Positions 41,876 to 50,625 are shown, counted from the first letter of the stretch. The stretch is 64,000 bases of DNA from Pseudomonadota bacterium (GCA_021805865.1 JAJZDX010000016.1:1-64000), one strand, 5' to 3'. A program made the numbers and translations. Notes: generated by a model not told the origin, from the sequence alone.

Positions 41876-42754
41876 TCAGGCGTTTGGAATGTTCCAACCC
41901 CGATACCCCTGCGTGTCGATGCGCGCCTCCAGGCTGTCCGGGTTCAGGATCGCCGGAGCAGGGCTCATCTCATTCGGTGTCACGAAGTCGAATACCACCC
42001 GCTCCGTCGTCACCATGGAGAAGGTGCCGCTCTCGTCGATGAGCGGCGCCATGCGGGTGCGGATCAGATCGACGAGCGCATTGTCGTCGCGAAAGCGGGC
42101 GAGCCCTCCCATCCCATCCAGCCAGATCTCCTCCATGCCGGCATAGCCCCCGTAGCCGCCGTGCTCGAACAGCGTGCCCTTGAACACGCCCGGCGGCAGC
42201 CGATCTTCCGTGTTCTGGACATATTTGCGGATCAGCCCCTTCGCCGTGGCGGTCTCGAGAAGCGCCGGGGCGTATTCCTCCGCCCATCGGCGTTGAAACT
42301 CCTCCGCCGACAGCCCGGGGTGTTTCTTGAACCAATGGATCAGCTTGACGCCGCCCGACCTGAAGTTTGGCCTCTGAAACAATGACCTGCCGCGCGCAAG
42401 CTGTAGCACGAATTCCTTGTCACCGAACTGGTGGGGCTGCATGCGCTGCACATAGGACTCGGCGGTCAGCGCCTCGAGAAAATCCTCATGGGTGGCGAGC
42501 CAGTGGTCGGCCATGTTGTCCCACTCCATGCGCGAGAGCGGATATACCAGCATGTCGTCGGTGACGCCGGAGACGCTGAAGTGCTGCACATAGCGCCTGA
42601 AAACCCTCATGGGCGCCGGCGTGGTCAACATCAGCGCGACATGAATATTGCCCCATTCGTAGAAATAGCGCTCTTGGGTGTCTTGCCGCTTGCGGCGGGC
42701 GCAGATCAGGAACTTCAGGAATTTTGTGCCGTTTTTTGGCGACGCGGACTGCAT
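41876..42754 (-). CDS. EthD-domain protein (tandem dimeric alpha-beta barrel)
   Basis: This 292-aa protein contains an EthD-type segment (GGVKLIHWFKKHPGLSAEEF, QRRWAEEYAPALLETATAKG) in its middle. An N-terminal segment of similar character (FLKFLICARRKRQDTQERYF ... VTDDMLVYPLSRMEWDNMAD) may be a second ferredoxin-like repeat. EthD-like proteins occur with aromatic and ether degradation genes and can act as cyclases, isomerases or decarboxylases without cofactors. It begins 19 bases after the ThDP enzyme stop, so it is probably in the same operon. The function is not assignable. Confidence 0.7.
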   Translation of the reverse strand: MQSASPKNGTKFLKFLICARRKRQDTQERYFYEWGNIHVALMLTTPAPMRVFRRYVQHFSVSGVTDDMLVYPLSRMEWDNMADHWLATHEDFLEALTAESYVQRMQPHQFGDKEFVLQLARGRSLFQRPNFRSGGVKLIHWFKKHPGLSAEEFQRRWAEEYAPALLETATAKGLIRKYVQNTEDRLPPGVFKGTLFEHGGYGGYAGMEEIWLDGMGGLARFRDDNALVDLIRTRMAPLIDESGTFSMVTTERVVFDFVTPNEMSPAPAILNPDSLEARIDTQGYRGWNIPNA

Positions 42755-42773
42755 AGCGAATGCACCTGCATTG

Positions 42774-44414
42774 TCAGGAATTTGGCATGATGAACGGCCA
42801 CGGCGAGACTTCCGTGCCCGGCGGGATGCGCACATGGATCAGCGCCGGGCCTCGCGACGCCAGTGCCCGCTGCAACGCCGGGCGCAGCGCCGCCGGGGAA
42901 TCCACCCGGTGCGCTTCGACGCCGAAGGTCCTCGCCAGGTCATGGAAGTCCGGATTGAGCAGCCTTGCGCCGATCTCGCGGCCGGCGAACCGCTGCTGTT
43001 GGTCGCGGCGGACGTTCTCAAAGGCCGCGTTATCAAAAACGATGGTCACGGTGCCGATGCCGTACTGAACCGCCGTGCAGAGCTCCGGCATGGCGAACAT
43101 GAACCCGCCATCCCCGGTGATCGACACCACAGCCCGATCGGGGTGCGCCACCTTGACTCCAAGCGCGGTCGGGAAGCCGAAGCCGAGTGTGCCCTGATAG
43201 CCACAGCTGACATAGGTGCGCGGCTCGTACACCGGCCATCCGAAGTTCGATGTAAACCCCGCTTGCGAGAGTTCCTCGACCAGAAATCCGTCCCGCGGCA
43301 GCACCTCGCGGATCACATCGAGGTAATCCATCTGCGGCTGCACACGGCGGATCTCCACGGCAGAGCGCTTCTTGGCCTGCACGATCTCGGCGGGATCGCC
43401 GTTGGCCGCATACCCGTTGGCATCGAGCGCCGCCACCAGCGCCCGCGCCCCCGTCTCGGCATCGGCGACCAGTGGGCCCTCGGTATCGAGCTTTCCCATC
43501 TCCGCCGGATCGATGTCGATGCGGATGAGTTTCCGGCCGGGCAGCGCGCGGTGGGCCTTCATCATCGAGCCCCAGCGCATGAAGGGAATCTCCAGGCGCG
43601 TGCCGATGCCGATGATCAGATCGACTTCACCCCACAGATGCCACGCCGCGGCCATGTCCAGACCGAGCGGCCGGTCCTGGCCGACGATGCCGCGGCCCCC
43701 GCGAAAGCCCACCACCGGCGCCCGCACGCGCTCCGCCAGGGCCTGCACGGCGGCCGCGGCATGCTGCGCCCCGCTGCCGGTGAAAATCATGGGACGCCTG
43801 GCCTCACGGATCAGCCGCGCGCACCTCGCAACCTGCGCCGGATCTGGGTCGGGCGCGGTAGGAGCGTTCGCTGGGCCGCATGGACCCATGTCCGCGGACT
43901 CGCCCAGGGTATCCCAACAGACGGACAAAGCCGCGGGCCCCTGCCGGGCGCTCATCGCAGCGGCGATCGCTGCATTGACGGCGGCCGGAGCGTCTTGTGG
44001 ATGCTCTATGTGCCGGGCGTACCGGGTGAGTCGCTGCAAAATTCCCAGCTGATCGGGCAGCTCATGCAGGTGGCCGCGCCCCTTCCCTCTGAAGTCCGAC
44101 GGCACTTCACCCGTGATGCACAGCGTCGGCGCGCAGGCACCATAGGCGGTGCACATCGCCGCCGTCGTATTCAACATGCCGGGCCCGGGAACGGGCGCAT
44201 AGACGCCGAGCCTCCCGGTCGAGCGGGCATAGCCGAAGGCCATGAACGCCAAGGTCTGCTCGTGACGCGCACCGATCGTGCGGATGACGTCCCGGCGCCG
44301 ACACAGCGCATCGAAGAGCGGATAGGTCTGCGCGCCCGGCAGGCCGAACACCGTGTCGACCCCATTGGCGATCAGGGTGTCGACGATCGCTTCCCCAGTG
44401 GTTCTCTTGCTCAT
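42774..44414 (-). CDS. Thiamine diphosphate-dependent enzyme (acetolactate synthase/benzoylformate decarboxylase-like)
   Basis: This 546-aa three-domain ThDP enzyme has a Pyr domain with GVDTVFGLPGAQTYPLFDAL and the activating Glu in RHEQTLAFMAFGYARS. The central domain has LIREARRPMIFTGSGAQHAA. The PP domain has SITGDGGFMFAMPELCTAVQ and then IVFDNAAFENVRRDQQQR. It is only distantly similar to the ThDP enzyme at 3097-4938. It lies in module 2, after the LysR gene (41-base gap) and before EthD. Possible roles are cleavage of a 1,2-dione or 2-oxo acid from a trihydroxybenzene branch, or carboligation; the substrate is not deducible. Confidence 0.83.
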   Translation of the reverse strand: MSKRTTGEAIVDTLIANGVDTVFGLPGAQTYPLFDALCRRRDVIRTIGARHEQTLAFMAFGYARSTGRLGVYAPVPGPGMLNTTAAMCTAYGACAPTLCITGEVPSDFRGKGRGHLHELPDQLGILQRLTRYARHIEHPQDAPAAVNAAIAAAMSARQGPAALSVCWDTLGESADMGPCGPANAPTAPDPDPAQVARCARLIREARRPMIFTGSGAQHAAAAVQALAERVRAPVVGFRGGRGIVGQDRPLGLDMAAAWHLWGEVDLIIGIGTRLEIPFMRWGSMMKAHRALPGRKLIRIDIDPAEMGKLDTEGPLVADAETGARALVAALDANGYAANGDPAEIVQAKKRSAVEIRRVQPQMDYLDVIREVLPRDGFLVEELSQAGFTSNFGWPVYEPRTYVSCGYQGTLGFGFPTALGVKVAHPDRAVVSITGDGGFMFAMPELCTAVQYGIGTVTIVFDNAAFENVRRDQQQRFAGREIGARLLNPDFHDLARTFGVEAHRVDSPAALRPALQRALASRGPALIHVRIPPGTEVSPWPFIMPNS

Positions 44415-44455
44415 GAGTCAAGCGGGCCCTTGTTTGATCCATCCAAACCCATGCG

Positions 44456-45451
44456 CTACATCGCAGTGCACGCGGTTGTCCGTATCTCGATATCCGTTTG
44501 TCTCGGCAAGGTCAGCGGCACCCGACTCGGCATCGATCGGCGGCTTCGGACATCGAAGTCTTCGCCGCCGTCCCGGTCCAGCTCCAGGCCCGCTTTGCGC
44601 ATCTCTCCGATGAACCAGCGCTCGATGGATTGATCGGCCAACTCGGTGCGCCAGTGCATGATGTAGGAAATTGTCCTGTCTCCGCCATACACGTGCACAC
44701 GCTTCAGCGGCAGAACCTTCTCGAACATGGCCGCCAGCCCCTCCGGAACCGCGGCAAGATAATCCGTGGTGGCGACGCATGACGGGATCGCCAGCAGCGG
44801 CAGGGTCATTGCCGGTGCCGCCGTGACGCCTTCGGGCTCGAAACCGGCAGCAAGCCTGTCCGACGGCACCACGCGTGGCCTGGACAGGAATTCCTCCTGG
44901 GTGAGACACGCGGCGGATCGATTGCGAGTGCTCGCAATGTACGCGATGGGCTCGCTGAAAAGCACGCATTGGGGATGACTCGGCGAGCCGGGGCCGCGGG
45001 CCAGCAGGATCAGCACATCGGCCTCGCCCCGGTCGAACTGCTCGGGCTCGCTGGCCGGGACGTGAGCAATCGTCACATTGGAGCCCATGGCGGCGAGCCT
45101 GTGCACAGCCTTGGTCAGGAATATCGAGGCGATGTAATCGCAGGTCATGACCCCGAATTCCCGGCCCGAGGAGGCCGGGTCCATGTCCGGTCGGGCCACA
45201 ACGACCGAGCGCATCTGGGCCAGCGCGGCCTGCAGCGGTCCCAGCAGCCCCTCGGCGAAGGGCGTCAGCGCAAGGCCCCGGCCTCGCCGGATCAGCAGCG
45301 CATCCCCGAAGTGTTCGCGCAGCTCGGCAAGGGCGTTGCTGACGGCCGGCTGCGTCAGGTGCAGCCGCTCGGCGGCGCGCGTGGGCCCCCTTTCGACGAG
45401 CAACGCCTCGAGCTTGACCAGGTAGTTCAGGTCCAGGTGCTTGTTTCGCAT
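44456..45451 (-). CDS. LysR-family transcriptional regulator (NodD-like)
   Basis: This 331-aa LTTR of the NodD/NahR-like subgroup starts MRNKHLDLNYLVKLEALLVE. Its HTH is ERGPTRAAERLHLTQPAVSN with FGDALLIRRGRGLALTPFAE, and its effector domain begins GREFGVMTCDYIASIFLTKA. Members of this subgroup often sense aromatic ligands. It is embedded in module 2, 13 bases after the BKACE stop, in the same direction as its presumed targets, which allows autoregulation with the operon. Confidence 0.88.
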   Translation of the reverse strand: MRNKHLDLNYLVKLEALLVERGPTRAAERLHLTQPAVSNALAELREHFGDALLIRRGRGLALTPFAEGLLGPLQAALAQMRSVVVARPDMDPASSGREFGVMTCDYIASIFLTKAVHRLAAMGSNVTIAHVPASEPEQFDRGEADVLILLARGPGSPSHPQCVLFSEPIAYIASTRNRSAACLTQEEFLSRPRVVPSDRLAAGFEPEGVTAAPAMTLPLLAIPSCVATTDYLAAVPEGLAAMFEKVLPLKRVHVYGGDRTISYIMHWRTELADQSIERWFIGEMRKAGLELDRDGGEDFDVRSRRSMPSRVPLTLPRQTDIEIRTTACTAM

Positions 45452-45464
45452 GGCTTTAAGTCTC

Positions 45465-46310
45465 TCATCGTGCGCAACCGATCACTTGCCCCGAAGACGT
45501 CCCCCGGGGAAGCTGCAGGCGGCTTTCCGTTTCGTGGACATCGGCAAGTGGCAGCTGCAGCGCCTTGACCAGCGCGGCGGTACGTTCCACCAGGTCCACG
45601 TTGTGCGCCGGAACCCCTTTGCGCAGATACAGGCAGTCCTCGAGGCCGGCGCGTGCATTGCCGCCGAGCGCGAGCGCCATACCCGTCAGCTCCAGATTGG
45701 CCTTGCCGATCGCGATGATCTGCCAGATGCACCCCGGCGGCAGGCGGCGCACCATCATCATCAGGTTGTCCGGCGTTGCCGCCATGCCGCCGCGCACCCC
45801 GAGGACGATGCTGAATTGCAGCGGCTCGGCGAGCAGCCCCTCCTCATACAACCGCAGGCACGCATCCAGGTGCCCGCTGTCGTAGATCTCGAGCTCCGGC
45901 TTTACATCGAGCTCGCGCATGCGCGCCGCGAGCCGCCGCACTCCCTTCGGCGGGTTGAAGAACTCTCCTTCGCCGAAGCTCATCGAGCACGGATTGAGCG
46001 TGGCCATGCGCGGACGCAGCTCCACCAGCTTTTCGCGCTCCTCGAACGGCACCGTGAGGCCCACACCCGTCGACATCTGAATGAGGATCGGGCATTTTTC
46101 CTCGATGAGGTCCATGACCCGGCGCGCCACGCCGAGATCCGCGGTGGGGCGCTGATTGGCATCGCGCAGGTGAATGTGCGCCACGGCCGCCCCGGCCTGG
46201 TAGGCCGCATGGACATCGTTGGCGATTTCCTCGGGCGCGGTGGGCAGATGGGCATTGTCCGCCTTGGTGGCAATGGGTCCGGTCGGTGCAACGGTGATGA
46301 CGATGCTCAT
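45465..46310 (-). CDS. BKACE-family beta-keto acid cleavage enzyme; candidate triacetate acetoacetate-lyase
   Basis: This 281-aa zinc-dependent BKACE (DUF849) protein begins IVITVAPTGPIATKADNAHL. It has the Zn-binding HIHLRD, ILIQMSTGVG, LEIYDSGHLDACLRLYEEGL and RAGLEDCLYL, whose Glu-Asp segment is a family landmark. BKACE enzymes use acetyl-CoA to cleave beta-keto acids. In the phloroglucinol pathway of Clostridium scatologenes (from memory) one converts triacetate plus acetyl-CoA to two acetoacetate-level products. Its ATGA overlap with the upstream dehydrogenase and its place after SDR and cyclase genes support that role here. Module 1 has no counterpart. Confidence 0.86.
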   Translation of the reverse strand: MSIVITVAPTGPIATKADNAHLPTAPEEIANDVHAAYQAGAAVAHIHLRDANQRPTADLGVARRVMDLIEEKCPILIQMSTGVGLTVPFEEREKLVELRPRMATLNPCSMSFGEGEFFNPPKGVRRLAARMRELDVKPELEIYDSGHLDACLRLYEEGLLAEPLQFSIVLGVRGGMAATPDNLMMMVRRLPPGCIWQIIAIGKANLELTGMALALGGNARAGLEDCLYLRKGVPAHNVDLVERTAALVKALQLPLADVHETESRLQLPRGTSSGQVIGCAR

Positions 46311-47551
46311 GGTTGACGGCGTATGATGCTGTTGAGTGAATTTCCGCCGAACTCAACCATGCTTTGGGCCGACACCTCGGCGGTGACGATGTCGGCCAAA
46401 CGTTCCGGCGGGCGCACCCCGGCGGCGAGGGACGGCAGAATCGCCTCATGGATCGCGAGCGTCAGATCGAGGCCGACGTAGTCCGCATTCTCCACCGGTC
46501 CCATGGCTGCCAAGCGCAAGCCGATCGTCTTCATGGCCATCAGATCGACCGTCTCGGCGCTGCACACGCCGCCATCGACCAGCGCCAGTGCTTCCCGCCA
46601 GAGCGCAGCACGCAGGCGGCGCGCGATTGCGCTGTCGGCCTCCGACAGGGGTTGGTCCGCAATCTCGGCGACCTCCGCGGTGCGGCCCAGCCGTCTTTCC
46701 AGATGCTGCCGTAGACGCTCGGCTGCACGTGAGCGCGCTCCCGGCGGCCAGCACAGCAATCCCCGCCCCGTCTTCGCGCCGAGCTGTCCGTCGGCCACCC
46801 TCTCCCGCAACAGCCGCGCAGGCCGGGGATCGCTGTTGACGAACGCAAGCACGTCAGCGAGCTCGACAGCAACCTCCCGAGGACCCATACGGCGCATCTC
46901 GGCAATCGGCCCCCGCTCGGCAAGCGACGCCCCCAGCGTCGCCGCAACAATTTGATCGACCGCCTCGGGCGTGCAAATGCCGCCGGACACGAGCGCCAGG
47001 GCCTCACGCCACAATGCATGCTGCAGCCGGTTACCCACGAAGCCCGGCACATCGAGATCGACCTGCACAGGCGTCTTGCCGAGCGTCGCCAGGAAATCCA
47101 CGGTGCGCCGCATGACCTCCTGCTGGGTCCGGCGCCCGCGAATGACTTCGACCACCGGGATGAGCTGCGGAGGATTCCACCAGTGCGCGCCCACGGTGCG
47201 TTCCGGATACGTCGTCAACATCGCGATCTGCGTTATGGGCAACACGGACGAGTTGCTCATGAGGATTGCGTCGGGATTGGCCGTGTCCAGGCGAGCGAAC
47301 ACCTGACGCTTGACGAGCAGATCCTCGACGACCGCCTCGATCACGATCCCGGCGTCTCGAGCCGCTTGCTCGAGCACGGTCTGCGCGCGTACATCGGCGG
47401 CAGCGGGTACCGCGGCTCGCACCGCTTCGCAAGCCTGCTCGAGCGCGACGGAATTTGTATCGTGCAATATCAATGGGAATCCGGCGCGCGCGACGACTTC
47501 TGCAATGCCGCGCCCGATCAAGCCCGTACCAATGACCGCCACCGGGGTCAT
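46307..47551 (-). CDS. 3-hydroxyacyl-CoA dehydrogenase-like protein with duplicated C-terminal domain; candidate 3-hydroxy-5-oxohexanoate dehydrogenase
   Basis: This 414-aa protein has a Rossmann start (MTPVAVIGTGLIGRGIAEVV), catalytic VGAHWWNPPQLIPVVEV, and two C-terminal helical domains: VPGFVGNRLQHALWREALAL near 180-215 and RRLRAALWREALALVDGGVC near 315-335. Its module 1 counterpart has only one (311 aa). Domain duplication is known in larger 3HCDH proteins. The ATG at 47551 is the family-typical start; the upstream ORF extension runs through the spacer. It overlaps the BKACE gene by ATGA, fitting consecutive steps (oxidation to the 3,5-dioxo acid, then cleavage). Confidence 0.83.
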   Translation of the reverse strand: MTPVAVIGTGLIGRGIAEVVARAGFPLILHDTNSVALEQACEAVRAAVPAAADVRAQTVLEQAARDAGIVIEAVVEDLLVKRQVFARLDTANPDAILMSNSSVLPITQIAMLTTYPERTVGAHWWNPPQLIPVVEVIRGRRTQQEVMRRTVDFLATLGKTPVQVDLDVPGFVGNRLQHALWREALALVSGGICTPEAVDQIVAATLGASLAERGPIAEMRRMGPREVAVELADVLAFVNSDPRPARLLRERVADGQLGAKTGRGLLCWPPGARSRAAERLRQHLERRLGRTAEVAEIADQPLSEADSAIARRLRAALWREALALVDGGVCSAETVDLMAMKTIGLRLAAMGPVENADYVGLDLTLAIHEAILPSLAAGVRPPERLADIVTAEVSAQSMVEFGGNSLNSIIRRQP

Positions 47552-47602
47552 TGCGGACCGCCCTCCCGATGATGAAATGCCGTGCACACTGCCCACCGCG
47601 TC

Positions 47603-48403
47603 TCATCCAGCCGTATAGCCGCCGTCCGCGTAAAGGGTATGGCCGGTATAGAAGTCGGATGCCCGCGAGCAAAGAAAAAGCAGGGGACCTGCCAGATCCT
47701 CCGGTTCGCCCAGCCGCCCGAGCGGCACCCGGCTGAGAAAGCCGGCGCGCGCCGCGCGCGCCTTCTCGGTGTCCTCGAACATCCAGGCGGTGAGGGGCGA
47801 GCGAAACACAGTCGGGGCGACGGCATTCACCGTGATGTTGTGCCTGCCCCATTCGCAGCCCAGCGCCCGCGTGATGCCATCGACGGCCGACTTGGAGGCA
47901 CAATAGGCCGAATAGCCCGCCGGATGGCCCAGAAGCCCGCGCGCCGAAGAGGTCAGCACCACTTTTCCGCCGTGCCCCTGGCGAATCATGTGCGCGCCGG
48001 CCGCGCGGGCCATGAGCCAAGAGCCGGTGACGTTGGCCTCCATGACCTTGGCGAACCGCTCGGGCGACATCTCGACGATGGTTGACACGTCATTCATGCC
48101 TGAGGCGACGACCAGAATGTCGATGCCGCCGAAGCGCGTCACCGCCGCTTCGGCGATGGCATCGGCATCGGCCGCGGTATTGGAGCGCCGTGCGATGACC
48201 TGCGCATCAGTCCCGAACAAGCGGCACCCCGCGAGGAGCTTTTCGAGCTCGGCTGCGTTGCCGGCCGCCATAGTCATCTTCGCGCCGGCAGCGGCGAGGG
48301 TCCGGGACGCGAGCGTCCCGAAGGCGCCGGTGGCGCCGACTACGATGGCGCTCTTGCCGCGGATGTCAAACAGCGAGTGGGGATTTTCAGATTCGGTAGC
48401 CAT
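47603..48403 (-). CDS. SDR-family oxidoreductase; candidate phloroglucinol reductase
   Basis: This 266-aa classical SDR has SAIVVGATGAFGTLASRTLA (NAD(P) binding), LTSSARGLLGHPAGYSAYCA with SKSAVDG (Ser-Tyr-Lys set) and TLYADGGYTAG at the end. It is the paralogue of the module 1 SDR, sharing VNAVAPTVFRSPLTAWMF and LSRVPLGRLGEPEDL. It is the best candidate for reducing phloroglucinol to dihydrophloroglucinol in module 2. It starts 14 bases after the cupin stop and ends 51 bases before the dehydrogenase start. Confidence 0.85.
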   Translation of the reverse strand: MATESENPHSLFDIRGKSAIVVGATGAFGTLASRTLAAAGAKMTMAAGNAAELEKLLAGCRLFGTDAQVIARRSNTAADADAIAEAAVTRFGGIDILVVASGMNDVSTIVEMSPERFAKVMEANVTGSWLMARAAGAHMIRQGHGGKVVLTSSARGLLGHPAGYSAYCASKSAVDGITRALGCEWGRHNITVNAVAPTVFRSPLTAWMFEDTEKARAARAGFLSRVPLGRLGEPEDLAGPLLFLCSRASDFYTGHTLYADGGYTAG

Positions 48404-48417
48404 AGCAGTGCCTGCCG

Positions 48418-48762
48418 CTACTGTTTCGGAGGATAGGGCATGACGACCAGCATGGTGGCGACCTCGTTGCCGGGGTTAGTGACCGTGCGCCGCACACCGG
48501 GACCTATGCAGACCGAGTCGAGCGCCTCGAGCACCTGCTCCTCGCCGTCGGCACTCACTCGGACGCGGCCGGCGAGCACGACGTACACCTTCTCCAGCGG
48601 CGAGGCATCCGGTCCGGCACCTCCGCCAGGCAGAATGTGCGACAGGCCCACCCAGAAGCTCGTCGGCCCGTCGGCTTCGAAGCCCTGAAGTCGCAACGAC
48701 CTGACGTCGAAATGGTTGGGCGCGTCGTACGGCTGCGCGCTCTGGAAGCCTCTGACGCGCAT
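48418..48762 (-). CDS. Small cupin-domain protein
   Basis: This 114-aa single cupin starts MRVRGFQSAQPYDAPNHFDV. The barrel motifs are VGLSHILPGGGAGPDASPLE followed by KVYVVLAGRVRV, and LDSVCIGPGVRRTVTNPGNE. It is the paralogue of the 9359-9706 cupin, again directly after a cyclase gene (2-base gap) and before an SDR. Conservation of this pair across both modules argues for a real pathway role, perhaps isomerisation or protection of a dihydroaromatic intermediate. Metal ligands are not clear. Confidence 0.74.
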   Translation of the reverse strand: MRVRGFQSAQPYDAPNHFDVRSLRLQGFEADGPTSFWVGLSHILPGGGAGPDASPLEKVYVVLAGRVRVSADGEEQVLEALDSVCIGPGVRRTVTNPGNEVATMLVVMPYPPKQ

Positions 48763-48764
48763 GC

Positions 48765-49607
48765 TCAGCCCCGACCAGACTCGATGCGAAACTTGCCGCT
48801 CGGATCGACGATTGCGACCAGACGAACGATGCAGCCGTCTCCCTTCGTCCACCGCCAGGGGAAAGCGGCAAAAGTCACGCGCTTGCCCGTCACTTTATCG
48901 ATGTCGCCGCCGACGTTCTCGAAACCGCAGATGCCTTGGCTCAGGATGGCGCGGTGGCAAGGCTCCCATTCGGGAAAGTCCTCGATGACTTTGCGCCCCA
49001 TGAGCCGCTCGTATTCTTGATTGACCTGCGGCAGCAGACCATGGGGAGCGCCAGGTCCATGCGGCCCGATCGCGGTCCCCAGCGGATGATCGAGCGCCTG
49101 GGTGTCGGTGCCGATCATCTTCACCTTCTTGCTCGCGAACCATTCGCCCGCTTCTTTGTAAAATCCGGGCGAATACGCATAGTACATGCGGCTGTCATCG
49201 TAGTATTTGTGCCATCCGGTATTGACGATCACGATGTCGCCCTCGCGGATCTTGGGCGTAGCCGCCTCGAGGTCGGCGGCACCGATCACTTCCCACTTTT
49301 TCTTCGGAATCGACACCACCACGCCGGTGCCGAAGAAATACGGCAAGGGCACCTCGTCCATGAACGCCGTGCCCTCCACCACATGCGCCGGCGCGTCTAT
49401 GTGCGTGCCGGAATGCATGACGGTCGTGATGCGTTGAGTGAGCACGCCGGACTTTGCCATGGTGTGCAGCCGCTCGATCTTCACGTCCTCGAAATACGGC
49501 CAGCAGGGCTGACCGAGCCCCCATGGGTGGGAAAGGTCGTAGAACTCGAGCCCCATGCTGTTTTGCAGATTGGTGTCGCGGAAGGCGACGCCGCCTTTGG
49601 TCGGCAT
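48765..49607 (-). CDS. Cyclase-family (PF04199) hydrolase; candidate dihydrophloroglucinol cyclohydrolase
   Basis: This 280-aa protein has a canonical metal motif, HSGTHIDAPAH. It also has GTDTQALDHPLGTAIGPHGP, CGFENVGGDIDKVTGKRVTF and AAFPWRWTKGDGCIVRLVAI. The full HxGTHxDxPxH set suggests an active Mn/Zn hydrolase, in contrast to the variant motifs of the module 1 cyclases. As the first gene of module 2, preceded by a tandem operator-like sequence, it is the best candidate for opening the dihydrophloroglucinol ring to 3-hydroxy-5-oxohexanoate. An internal MGLEFYDL start (near 49556) is possible. Confidence 0.85.
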   Translation of the reverse strand: MPTKGGVAFRDTNLQNSMGLEFYDLSHPWGLGQPCWPYFEDVKIERLHTMAKSGVLTQRITTVMHSGTHIDAPAHVVEGTAFMDEVPLPYFFGTGVVVSIPKKKWEVIGAADLEAATPKIREGDIVIVNTGWHKYYDDSRMYYAYSPGFYKEAGEWFASKKVKMIGTDTQALDHPLGTAIGPHGPGAPHGLLPQVNQEYERLMGRKVIEDFPEWEPCHRAILSQGICGFENVGGDIDKVTGKRVTFAAFPWRWTKGDGCIVRLVAIVDPSGKFRIESGRG

Positions 49608-49632
49608 GTTCAGTTCTCCTTGGTTCGATATG

Positions 49633-49668
49633 TACCGCTATACGGTATTGCTGTACCGCATTACGATT
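49633..49668. promoter_or_regulatory. Tandem operator-like repeats between cyclase and IclR genes
   Basis: TACCG-CTATA-CGGTA (49633-49647) is a perfect 5-bp inverted repeat. A degenerate second copy, TACCG-CATTA-CGATT, starts exactly 21 bases later (49654), two helical turns on the same face. They sit about 25-60 bases upstream of the module 2 start at 49607 and in the divergent region of the IclR gene. This suits binding of that IclR regulator as two dimers. Found by eye. Confidence 0.55.
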
Positions 49669-49836
49669 CAATGTATACTCCTCCCCGGCGATCATCGCAA
49701 GCCTTCGGTGCTGATCGACATCGCCGGGCGCGACGCCCACAATCAAGGCGCGCCGGCGCTTGAAGGTGGGGCGCACGCTGCGTGCATCCCAGACTCATGC
49801 GGCGCAGTGCGGAGAACTACGGAGAACCGAGATACC

Positions 49837-50613
49837 GTGGCCAAGACAAGAAAACCCGCCCGCAATTCGAATTCCGGCTCTGGAATTCAGGTCATTGCGC
49901 GCGCCGCGACCATCCTGCGGGCGCTGGAGGATGAGCCTCAGGGCTTGAGCCTCGGTCAGCTCGCGGATCGGGTGGATCTGGCCCGCTCGACCGTGCAGCG
50001 CATCGTTGGTGCGCTCGAGACCGAGCACTTCCTGATCGCCGCGACCCCTACCTCAGGGGTGAAGCTAGGCCCGGCGCTAGTGCGGCTCGCCTCCTCGGCG
50101 AACGTCGAACTCGAGCGGCTGCTGCGGCCGGCGCTCGTCAAGCTGTCACAGGCCGTGAAGGAGACCGTGGACTTGTCGGTGCTGAAGGGCAGCGAGCTCG
50201 TCTTCATCGATCAGATCCCGGGCGCCCACCGCCTGCGCGCGGTCTCGGCGGTGGGGGAGAGCTTCCCGCTGCACTGCACGGCGCCCGGCAAGGCACTTTT
50301 GAGCCTGCTGCCGGATGAGAAATGTACCAGGATCCTCGGACGATCCCTACAGCCGCATACGCCGTACACTCTCACCAACCTCGATGCGTTGCGTCGCGAA
50401 GTCGAGGAATGCCGCCGTACCCACTTCGCCTACGACCGCCAAGAGCACACGGAGGGGATCACCGCGATCGGCACGGCGCTCATCGACCCGCTCGGCCAGC
50501 TGCTGGCCGTCTCAATTCCAGTGCCGACGACACGATTCGCCCGTCAGGAGGACAGACTCCTGCTCGAGCTGCGCCGCACCCGCCGCGAGATCGAATCGCT
50601 GTTTTCTTCCTGA
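49837..50613 (+). CDS. IclR-family transcriptional regulator
   Basis: This 258-aa IclR has its HTH at about 18-80 (GIQVIARAATILRALEDEPQ with LSLGQLADRVDLARSTVQRI) and an effector domain with AVGESFPLHCTAPGKALLSL and THFAYDRQEHTEGITAIGTA. No ATG precedes the conserved part closely. The GTG at 49837 (VAKTRKPARN), with GGAGAA 10 bases upstream, is chosen over the ATG at 49555, whose leader is not conserved. It is divergent from module 2 across 229 bases that hold tandem operator-like repeats, so it probably controls that module. Confidence 0.85.
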   Translation: MAKTRKPARNSNSGSGIQVIARAATILRALEDEPQGLSLGQLADRVDLARSTVQRIVGALETEHFLIAATPTSGVKLGPALVRLASSANVELERLLRPALVKLSQAVKETVDLSVLKGSELVFIDQIPGAHRLRAVSAVGESFPLHCTAPGKALLSLLPDEKCTRILGRSLQPHTPYTLTNLDALRREVEECRRTHFAYDRQEHTEGITAIGTALIDPLGQLLAVSIPVPTTRFARQEDRLLLELRRTRREIESLFSS

Positions 50614-50625
50614 GCACTGCCGGCC

